A stretch of DNA of 27,489 nt, taken from the NCBI GenBank assembly GCA_037388885.1, contig JARRJS010000073.1, positions 1-27,489 on the forward strand. The letters run 5' to 3'. Below the pieces are notes generated by a model. The model was not told where the DNA came from, did no database searches, and saw only the letters and a list, made by a program, of their open reading frames with translations. Each line of letters begins with the position of its first letter. Within the stretch, counting starts at the first letter, position 1. A program made the position numbers and the translations under genes. Origin of the DNA: JARRJS01 sp037388885 (GTDB lineage: Bacteria; Gemmatimonadota; Gemmatimonadetes; Longimicrobiales; RSA9). This document shows, piece after piece, positions 7,873-14,845 of the stretch.

Positions 7873-8378
7873 GGCTCGGCGGAGCCCCACCCCGCCTCCC
7901 CACCCCGACGGGGGGAGCCCCACCTGCCCTCTCCACCCCGACTGGGGGACGGGGAGACGGGGGGACGGGGCGTGGGTCGCGGCGTATTCGGGTGGCCGGG
8001 CGATCCCGGGCTCCAGCGCGGGGCCGTGGCGACCATGCGGACGAGCAGGCCGAGGAGCGCGTCGTAGCCGTCGTCCAGCTCCTTGTGCGCCCCGGCGGTG
8101 AGGTAGCCGCAGTGCAGGGCGACGCGGAGCCAGTGCCGCGTCTCTTCCGCTTCCGCTTCGGCGTCGGTAAGCGACCGCACGAACGCACGCGGGTAGCGCC
8201 GCCGCCGCCACGCCTCCGCGATGTTGGCGCCCACCGCCCGCGAGGACCGCCGGACCTGCTCCACCAGTGCTCGCTCCTCGACGCGCGGCAGCCCCTTCGT
8301 CCACGCGAAGACCCGCATGGCCAGCTCCAGCGCCCGGCGGTAGGCGTGCAGGTCGGTGAGCTGCCTGATCCTGGCCAG
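7869..8378 (-). CDS. Four-helix-bundle protein, S23/IVP-like
   Basis: The core (LARIRQLTDLHAYRRALELAM..., VEQVRRSSRAVGANIAEAW, TRHWLRVALHCGYL, LLGLLVRMV) matches the TIGR02436-type four-helix-bundle family, first known from 23S rRNA intervening sequences and of unknown function. The first ATG is at 8318, but family similarity extends 20 codons further upstream. An in-frame TGA lies just beyond, and the only candidate start is CTG at 8378, preceded by a strong GGAGGGAGG (8383-8391). I take the CTG, with ATG 8318 as the alternative. After the fold, about 45 residues rich in P, G, R and S form a tail encoded by the dispersed GC-rich repeat at 7885-7972. The stop overlaps the comEA start (ATGA). 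Confidence 0.75.
   Translation of the reverse strand: MARIRQLTDLHAYRRALELAMRVFAWTKGLPRVEERALVEQVRRSSRAVGANIAEAWRRRRYPRAFVRSLTDAEAEAEETRHWLRVALHCGYLTAGAHKELDDGYDALLGLLVRMVATAPRWSPGSPGHPNTPRPTPRPPVSPSPSRGGEGRWGSPRRGGEAGWGSAEP
7885..7972. repeat. Dispersed GC-rich repeat inside the end of the S23-like gene
   Basis: CCACCCCGACGGGGG (about 7899) and CCACCCCGACTGGGGG (about 7934) are copies of the palindrome-type element seen at 6604-6745. Runs of four or more G at 7944-7948, 7951-7954, 7959-7964 and 7967-7970 give G-quadruplex potential on the plus strand. The repeat supplies the protein tail of the S23-like gene and the sequence just before the comEA start. Confidence 0.65.
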
Positions 8379-8404
8379 AGTTCCTCCCTCCAGGTTGCCG
8401 AGTG

Positions 8405-8737
8405 CTCAACTGACGGGGCGACCCCCACTCCCTTCCCTCCACCACCAGGGACACGGGGCGCCCGGGAGCGCCCCCACTCCCCCCGTCTCCCTTTCAATGT
8501 CCAAGCTCAGACATCGCAGCCCGACAGTCCCCATGCCAGGCCCCGAGACCCCAGCCCCACACGTCTCCCGTTCAACATCCAGGCCCGTGGCGACCAGCCC
8601 TGCGGACCTCGGGCCAGCCCCCAACCAACAGCCCCGCAAGTCTCCCACTCACCGTCCAGGCTCACCAAAGCCAGCCCCACGCATTCCAGACCAGGATTCG
8701 AAACCTCAGCCCTGCGAAACCCCGGTCGAGCGCCGCT
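8405..8737. repeat. Second 77-base repeat array, 3' of the M28 gene
   Basis: GTCTCCC cores at 8485, 8563 and 8640 are 78 and 77 bases apart, each followed by a TCA-x-TCCARGCYC-like segment. The third belongs to CAAGTCTCCCACTCA (8637-8651). The boundary motif CAGCCCTGCGAA recurs once more near 8706-8717, a full unit later, and lies about 20 bases from the M28 stop codon at 8738. CCACCACCAGGGACACGGGG near 8440 is another copy of the palindrome-type family. No gene is visible in this intergenic stretch. Confidence 0.75.
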
Positions 8738-9790
8738 TCATCCGCCCAGCCAAATCAGCTTCAGCATGACATTCCCGACGACGCCCAGCCCCACGGGCGC
8801 CACGTGCTGCAGGTCGTCCAGGTGCGTGTGCCAGTAGCGGTTGTCCGGGCCGTAATCGAAGTCGATCACGTCGATGGTGTGGATGCCGGCGCGGTTGAGA
8901 GGGATGTGGTCGTCCTGGATGGCCATGCCCTCCTGCCGCTGGAAGTAGGCGCCGTAGCCCAGCTGCTCCGCCACGTTCCACACCCGGGCCACGACTTCGG
9001 GCGCGTACTGGCGCGAGAAGGCTTCCTGCAGATAGACCGGATGCTGATCGCCGATCATGTCCAGCAGGATACCGTACATGGGCTGGTAGCCCGGCGGCAG
9101 GTTGGCCGCGAAATGCTCGGCGCCCAGGTACATCTCGTCCGGTCCGTAGTCCTCCCCGTCCAGGAAGACTAGGTCCACGCCGATGGGCGGGACATGGTGG
9201 GACAGGACATTCGCAAGCTCCATCAGGACGGCGACACCGCTGGCGCCGTCGTTGGCGCCCGGGATGGGTTTGTCGCGGAACGCACTGTCGGGGTCCTGGT
9301 CGGCGATGGGCCGCGTGTCCCAGTGCGCCGCCAACAGCAGGCCATCGCCCGCCGACGGGTTGAAGCGCGCTACCACGTTGGTGAGGGCCAGTCGGCGCCC
9401 GGATTTCGTCGTATGTCGGAACGGCTGCGTGAACACGCTGTCCGCCCGCGCCGCCAGGTACGACGTCATCCACTCCAGCTGCCGCCGGTGCGCCACCGTC
9501 CCCGGCACGCGCGGCCCGAACTCCACCTGCCGCTTCAGCAACGCGAACGCGCTGTCCGCATCGAACGGCGGCGTCCGCGGGCCGGAATCCGTCGGCGCCT
9601 GCACCGACATTGCCGTATCCGCCGCCGGCCGCGCCGACGAATCTGCCGGCGCCCCCGACGAGCCGCCCGCCGACGAGCCCGCCCCCCCGCAGCTGGCTGC
9701 GATCACCAGCGCGATCAGCCCCAACCACGCCCACATCCCCCGTTTCGCGTTCGAATTCGAATTCGAATTCGAGTTCGATTTCGATATCAT
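8738..9790 (-). CDS. M28-family lipoprotein, glutaminyl-cyclase-like
   Basis: Start ATG 9790 gives 350 residues beginning MISK, then five Ser-Asn pairs, then AKRGMWAWLGLIALVIAASC. That is a lipoprotein signal with C34 as lipid anchor. An internal ATG at 9736 would lose the Lys-Arg of the n-region, so 9790 is preferred. The M28 fold shows metal and catalytic residues in order: AAHWDTRP (H156), GANDGASG (D181), DGEDYG (E213, D214), LLDMIGD (D244) and YWHTHLDD (H321). The combination of DDHIPLNRAGI (293-303) with WHT...D is typical of glutaminyl-peptide cyclotransferases, so it may cyclise N-terminal glutamine of exported proteins. A plain aminopeptidase cannot be excluded. A repeat array follows the stop. 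Confidence 0.85.
   Translation of the reverse strand: MISKSNSNSNSNSNAKRGMWAWLGLIALVIAASCGGAGSSAGGSSGAPADSSARPAADTAMSVQAPTDSGPRTPPFDADSAFALLKRQVEFGPRVPGTVAHRRQLEWMTSYLAARADSVFTQPFRHTTKSGRRLALTNVVARFNPSAGDGLLLAAHWDTRPIADQDPDSAFRDKPIPGANDGASGVAVLMELANVLSHHVPPIGVDLVFLDGEDYGPDEMYLGAEHFAANLPPGYQPMYGILLDMIGDQHPVYLQEAFSRQYAPEVVARVWNVAEQLGYGAYFQRQEGMAIQDDHIPLNRAGIHTIDVIDFDYGPDNRYWHTHLDDLQHVAPVGLGVVGNVMLKLIWLGG
9750..9785. repeat. Hexanucleotide array within the M28 gene start
   Basis: Six consecutive 6-base units (TTCGAA three times, then TTCGAG, TTCGAT, TTCGAT). Read on the minus strand they encode alternating Ser-Asn (and Ser-Lys) in the n-region of the lipoprotein signal. Unit changes keep the reading frame. 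Related arrays lie at 22862, 25316, 25543 and 26131. Confidence 0.9.
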
Positions 9791-9838
9791 CGTCCCATCC
9801 GTCTGTCTGGCGTGTACTCCCCCTCCCCCGCTCTCCCC

Positions 9839-10039
9839 GTCTCCCTTCCCGCATGGCGCGCCTGCACCTCGGCCCCGCGAGCTCCCGCAGAACAACTACC
9901 CCCCAGCCCCACAAGTCTCCCCGTCACCCCCGGATGCCTACCCGCAAGCCCTGCAAACTCACGAAGAACAACTACCCATCAGCCCTACAAGTCTCCCCGT
10001 CAGCGTCAGACACCTACCCATCAGCCCTGCGAGAACGCC
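9839..10039. repeat. Third 76-base repeat array, 3' of sprA
   Basis: GTCTCCC cores lie at 9839, 9915 and 9991, exactly 76 bases apart. The last two belong to perfect CAAGTCTCCCCGTCA (9912-9926 and 9988-10002). Units share AGAACAACTACC before a CCAGCCC boundary, and a final CAGCCCTGCGAG sits at 10021-10032. The array ends eight bases from the sprA stop codon. With 9791-9838 it forms the whole intergenic space between sprA and the M28 gene; no gene is seen. Confidence 0.8.
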
Positions 10040-13000
10040 CTATGGCCGATTCCCCGCCCCAAACGTGCCTGCGGAGAAGTCGAACTGTCCGAACAGCGAA
10101 AGCTGGAACTGGGAGTTGCCGGCGCGGGTGCCGACGAAGCTGCGGCGGTCGTTGAAGCTGATCTGGAGCCCGACGTCGAGCTGGGAGAGGTAGGAGTCGA
10201 TGGTGACATCCAGGCGGCGGTTGAGCACGTCGACGAACGGGGTGCAGTCCTCGATGCCCTGGTAAACGACGGGGAGTCGGCACTGGCGCTCGGCCTCGTA
10301 GTCGTAGCGGAGGGAGACGCCGATGGGCTGCGGGAACCGGTCGCGCAGGGCCTCGGGCGCGATGAAGCGGCCGCCGACGGACAGGGAGTGGGTCATGGCG
10401 GACTGCAGCGTGCCGCCCGTGGGATCGCTGCCATCGCCGCTGGTGCGCGTGGAGTTGTACGTGATCGACAGGCCGTTGCCGAAGCGCAGGCGCACCTGGA
10501 GCGGCACGGTGCTCTGGCGCATGCTTTGCTCGACCTGCCCTGCGCCGATGCCGATGATGGTGGCCTGGCGATCGAGCGTGTAGCCGGCGACGAGCGAGGC
10601 CGAGGTGAGGAACGGCTGCAGGGCGGGCCACGTGATGTTCTGCCAGCGCAGCTCGAGGTCGGGCCAGGTGCGCTGCGACTGGTCGCTCCGGCCGGCCCGG
10701 GCATCGGTCAGGGTGTTCTTCCGGCGCCTGTAGGCGACCTCCAGGGACGCATCGCCGGTCAGGCGCAGGCCGGACCGGGCCTGGAAGCCGGCGCGCTGGA
10801 TGGTGGACGCGGCGGAGTCGTCCTGGATGATGCGGAACGCGTCGATGTTGCCCAGGCCGAGCTGGAAGGCGAGGCCGGGGCGGGCGAGCTGGCGGTCGAA
10901 GCTGGAGGCCAGGCCGTCGGTCCAGGTGAGCTCGACGGCCAGCAGCCGGCCAGTCGCGGCGTTGATGGTGTTTCGGAGCCCGCCGCCGGCGCTGTCGCCC
11001 CCCAGCAGGGCGTGGGAGAAGCCGCCGGGCTCAAGCACGAAGCCGGTGGTCGTGCGGCGCTCGGAGCGGAAGGTGCGCTGGAGCAGGGCCGTGGTGTCGC
11101 TGCCGATGGTCTGCAGCTGCAGGTAGGCCGGGGAGCGCTGCAGGCCGAACTGTGCCGAGTACGCCAGGCTGGGCCGCAGCCACTCGGCGATGCGGGGCCT
11201 GACGGCCAGGTCGGTGCTGACCGTGCGATTCTGCTCCCAGCCCGTGTTCACGCCGGCGACGCGGCCGCGTGCGGCGTCCAGGGCCTGCCGTTGGAGCGCG
11301 AGGGGCGTGGCGCGTGCGGGGTCCAGCAGGTCGCGTGCACTGGTGTAGGCGACGTTGGCCGTCACGGATGCGAACGGGTGGAGCCGCACGGACGCGCGGT
11401 TCTCCAGGGCCTGCACGGGCGACCGAATCGGCTCCACCTCCGTGTCGACGGCGGAGGTCAGGATGCCGTCGTAGCGGTAGGTCTGGTCGTCGTAGCGCTG
11501 ATAGGCCGCAGACAGGGAGATGCGCTCCGGCGTGAGCCGCAGGTCCGCCCCGGTCAGGCGGGAGAAGAACTCGCTCCGCTCCACGGCCCCGGGCGCCAGC
11601 CAGCGCAGGAAATGCTCCACGAACGCTGGCATCACGTCCACGGACACGGCCATGGGCTGTTCGTCGTAGTTGATGGCGCCATCGAAGTTGCGCGTGTTCT
11701 CCGCGCTGGCGATCTGGTCCGTGACCGTCGAGCCGTAGCCCGCACGCATGGACAGCCCGTCCACGACGGCGCCCAGCCACCGGTTGGCGGACGGCGTGGT
11801 CTTGCGCAGCACGATGCCCACGTGCCGCTGCGTCGTCTGCGTGGGGCGTAGCCGCGGCAGGTCCGCTGCCATGACGTCCGTGCCCGGCAGGAAGATGGGC
11901 TCCGCGCCCGTGCGCGAGTAACTGACAGTCACCGGCGCTTCAAGGCCCCACGACGCAGGCGCCAGCTTCCCCAGCTGCGCCGTCGTCACCACGCCCACGT
12001 CCATGGAGCGCTGGTAGCTGGCGTCCTCGTTCAGCTGCTGGAACCGGCCACCTTCGCTGCCCAGCTGCAGCGACGTCGACAGGAACCCGCCCGCGTTCAC
12101 CTTCATGTCCAGGCGCCCGGCCAGGGCCGGCGTGCGCACGGCGCCGCCCAGCCGCAGGTCGTCCAGCCACACCTCGCCCGACGACGGCGCGCCGCTGCCG
12201 TTGTATACGGCGAACGAGATCTCGCGCACCGCCGCCAGGTTGGGCGCCCGCGCCCGGTCCTCCAGCACGACGGCGTACGTGCTGTCCTGGCTCCACACCT
12301 CCAGCGGGCCAGTGGCCGTGTCCCGGCTGGCCAGCAGCCGCTCCGCGCGGGCGCGCAGGGAGTACCAGCGGTCGAACTCGATGACGAGCTCCGGCAGCCA
12401 GTCGTCCGGCGAGACGTGGCCGCCGCCCAGCGCGGGGCTGAGGCGCGTGCGGTACAGGTAGTAGTTGTTGGCGTCCGTGCCCAGCTTGACCATCAGGTAC
12501 TGCGTGCCCGCCGGGCCCCAGTCGCCCTGGTAGGCCAGTCCCCACAGGCGCAGCTGGGCATACTTCAGGAAGCTGCGCGCCTGCTGCGGGTAGCGGAAAT
12601 AGAACTCCGCCCGTTCGTTCGCCTGGAGCTGGTCGTAGTTCAGCCGCAGGCCTTTCTCGTTGTACTCCACCGCGCTGGCGCCGATGGCCTGCGTGGGGTC
12701 CGGTACCTGGTCGGTCACGCCCACGGGCGACGAGTAGTCGGGGCCGTTGGTCAGGCGGCTGACCTGCCCCACCTGGAACGACGTCGTGCCCGCCCCCGTC
12801 CCGACCTGGCTGCCGGTCTGGCCGACCAGCACGCCGTCCACGTTGCGCTTCGCCCAGCGGGACCCGGTGATGCGCACCCGTGCCAGGGCGATGGAGGCCG
12901 TGCCCGGCTCACGCGTGACGACCGTGATGCGGATGTCGCGGATGAAGCGCCAGGTGGCCGCGCTGGCGCCGTTGACGGCCGTGGCGCCGGCGCCGCGCAG

Positions 13001-14845
13001 CGGGATGCGGTAGAGGCGGAACGAGGTCCCCGTCTCCGAGCGGTTGCGGATCATGTAGGAGGTGAGCTGCTTCAGCGGCACGACGTAGCGATAGTACGCC
13101 CCGTCGCTGGCGTCCAGCACGCCGTTGCCGTTCAGGTCCTCCGTGTCCGGCCGGCCGTTCTTGCGTGTGCAGTTGGCGCTCCGGTCCCCCAGCGGCACGG
13201 GGTTGATGGGATCCGCCTCGCAGTCCTGGTTCCAGAGCCCGCGCGCATCGGCCTCGGGACCCCAGATCTCGCGACGCGCCAGCCGCGCCTCCTCGTCCAG
13301 CACGCCCTGGCCCCACGGGTTCCCCCGATCGTTCACGCCCGAGAGGTTGCCCGACGGGTCGTAGTAGTAGGCATCCTCGCCCACCGTGCCGACGTCGAAG
13401 ATCAGCGTGATGTCGTCACCGCTGTTCTCCACCGGGCCCGCGTAGAACTCCAGGTACTCGCTCCGGGACAGGTCCAGGCCGGTGGTGGACAGGGGCGTGA
13501 CGATGGAGCGCCAGCGCGGCTCCGTCGTGTTCACCGTCGGGTCGCCGACCGTCAGGTAGAGGGCGCGCTCGGCCAGCTGGGCGCCGGCCACATTGATCTG
13601 CTGGTCGATCTGCTCCGGCTGCAGGAACCCCACCTCGCGTCCGGCTTGCAGGTAGCGGTCCTGCCACACGATGGGCGTCGCGTTGAGCAGGCCCAGCGGC
13701 CACGGCAGCACCGTGCTGGCGCCGGTAGCGTCCTGGGGCATGGACCCCAGGCGCCATGCGTGCTGGTCCAGGCTGAGGGACAGCTGGTCTGTGGACTCGA
13801 AATCATCCAGGTAGGTGTTGCCCCGCGTGTTGGGGTTGGGCCGCGACGTGGCCAGCTCGGAGTGGATGGAGATGCGCGAGCTGTCCGCGGAATGGAGCGG
13901 CAGAACACCGAACAGCGCGTCCAGCCACGGCGCGCCGAAGTCCAGCTGCGAGCTGATGCCGCCCAGCATGATGGCCCCCGGCTCGGTGCCCAGCTGCGGC
14001 CGGGTCATGAGCGTCTTCTCCGACTGGTACATGCCGGTGAAGTCGATCTCGCCGATGGACCCCACCTCGTACTTCGAGCTGAGTCCGAACACCGTCGTCG
14101 GCGCCACCTGGAACATGGACTTCTGCTCCCAGGTCGCGCGGATCTGACCCTGGGGGTTCGCGCCCAGCGTCGTCTCCGGGTTCAGCAGCGTGACGGTGCC
14201 CAGGTCGTAGTCGATGACGTAGTCGACGCCGCGCTTCAGCGGCTCCCCGTCCAGCGTGATGCGCTCGCTGCCCTCCCGGATACCCAGCGCGCCGAGGTTG
14301 AACGTGGACGCCACGCCCTCCGAGCGCACCCGGTACTGGAAGTTCAACCGGAAGCGTGCCGAGCTCTGCCGCTCCACCGGGTCCAGCACATCATAGATGT
14401 CCGTGTTGGCGTCCTGGCCCAGCAGCGTCGCGTTCTGATCCGCCGTCAGCCCCTCGCTGGGCACGGGCGGCGGATGCCCGAACGGCTCGAGCGAAGGGAA
14501 CAACACGAACGTGCCCCGGAACGCGTCGCTGGTGAACTGGCCGAAGTCCGATGGCCGGAAGATCTGGGACGCGTCCACCTGGTCCGCGGGCGGGTCCTCG
14601 TCCAGCCCGAACAGCCGCAGGTACGGGACCCGGCGCCCGTTGACCTGCCGGAACGTGAGCCCGGCCGAGGCCTGACCCAGCGAGATGGTCAGCTTCACGG
14701 ATGGCAGGTCCACGCCGCTGGACGTGTCCAGCCGATAGACCTGGTGCATCTCGTACGGCCAGGTGGGCGGCACCATCTCGGACCGGGTGCATGTCGACGT
14801 GGACTGGGACCAGCGCCGGGAGTTCGACGCCACCAACAACATCAA
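10040..14845 (-). CDS. sprA: SprA/Sov-type outer-membrane translocon, 3' part of a broken gene
   Basis: This frame carries the C-terminal three quarters of a SprA/Sov homologue. The native part begins at PYEMHQVYRLDTSSG next to position 14758; the first residues (MMLLVASNSRRW...) are antisense of the inverted copy and not real protein. Family landmarks are NPNTRGNTYLDDFESTDQ, which corresponds to the SprA YIDDFEGS region, and the calcium-site-like DTEDLNGNGVLDASDGAYY. Long amphipathic beta-strand stretches run to the C-terminus (VGLQISFNDRRSF..., FGQFDFSAG). In Bacteroidota SprA is the giant barrel that moves type IX secretion substrates across the outer membrane. Joined to the 5' part the gene would encode about 2,000 residues, slightly short for the family. 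A 77-base repeat array follows the stop. Confidence 0.85.
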   Translation of the reverse strand: MMLLVASNSRRWSQSTSTCTRSEMVPPTWPYEMHQVYRLDTSSGVDLPSVKLTISLGQASAGLTFRQVNGRRVPYLRLFGLDEDPPADQVDASQIFRPSDFGQFTSDAFRGTFVLFPSLEPFGHPPPVPSEGLTADQNATLLGQDANTDIYDVLDPVERQSSARFRLNFQYRVRSEGVASTFNLGALGIREGSERITLDGEPLKRGVDYVIDYDLGTVTLLNPETTLGANPQGQIRATWEQKSMFQVAPTTVFGLSSKYEVGSIGEIDFTGMYQSEKTLMTRPQLGTEPGAIMLGGISSQLDFGAPWLDALFGVLPLHSADSSRISIHSELATSRPNPNTRGNTYLDDFESTDQLSLSLDQHAWRLGSMPQDATGASTVLPWPLGLLNATPIVWQDRYLQAGREVGFLQPEQIDQQINVAGAQLAERALYLTVGDPTVNTTEPRWRSIVTPLSTTGLDLSRSEYLEFYAGPVENSGDDITLIFDVGTVGEDAYYYDPSGNLSGVNDRGNPWGQGVLDEEARLARREIWGPEADARGLWNQDCEADPINPVPLGDRSANCTRKNGRPDTEDLNGNGVLDASDGAYYRYVVPLKQLTSYMIRNRSETGTSFRLYRIPLRGAGATAVNGASAATWRFIRDIRITVVTREPGTASIALARVRITGSRWAKRNVDGVLVGQTGSQVGTGAGTTSFQVGQVSRLTNGPDYSSPVGVTDQVPDPTQAIGASAVEYNEKGLRLNYDQLQANERAEFYFRYPQQARSFLKYAQLRLWGLAYQGDWGPAGTQYLMVKLGTDANNYYLYRTRLSPALGGGHVSPDDWLPELVIEFDRWYSLRARAERLLASRDTATGPLEVWSQDSTYAVVLEDRARAPNLAAVREISFAVYNGSGAPSSGEVWLDDLRLGGAVRTPALAGRLDMKVNAGGFLSTSLQLGSEGGRFQQLNEDASYQRSMDVGVVTTAQLGKLAPASWGLEAPVTVSYSRTGAEPIFLPGTDVMAADLPRLRPTQTTQRHVGIVLRKTTPSANRWLGAVVDGLSMRAGYGSTVTDQIASAENTRNFDGAINYDEQPMAVSVDVMPAFVEHFLRWLAPGAVERSEFFSRLTGADLRLTPERISLSAAYQRYDDQTYRYDGILTSAVDTEVEPIRSPVQALENRASVRLHPFASVTANVAYTSARDLLDPARATPLALQRQALDAARGRVAGVNTGWEQNRTVSTDLAVRPRIAEWLRPSLAYSAQFGLQRSPAYLQLQTIGSDTTALLQRTFRSERRTTTGFVLEPGGFSHALLGGDSAGGGLRNTINAATGRLLAVELTWTDGLASSFDRQLARPGLAFQLGLGNIDAFRIIQDDSAASTIQRAGFQARSGLRLTGDASLEVAYRRRKNTLTDARAGRSDQSQRTWPDLELRWQNITWPALQPFLTSASLVAGYTLDRQATIIGIGAGQVEQSMRQSTVPLQVRLRFGNGLSITYNSTRTSGDGSDPTGGTLQSAMTHSLSVGGRFIAPEALRDRFPQPIGVSLRYDYEAERQCRLPVVYQGIEDCTPFVDVLNRRLDVTIDSYLSQLDVGLQISFNDRRSFVGTRAGNSQFQLSLFGQFDFSAGTFGAGNRP

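Noticed and set aside
7869..8378. S23-like gene as part of a 23S rRNA intervening sequence
   Set aside because: No rRNA sequence is seen on either side; stand-alone copies of this family are common.
6880..10039. The conserved-core, variable-interior arrays as CRISPR arrays
   Set aside because: The cores are short and degenerate, interiors are about 55 bases and partly similar to one another, each array has only three units, and no cas gene is present.
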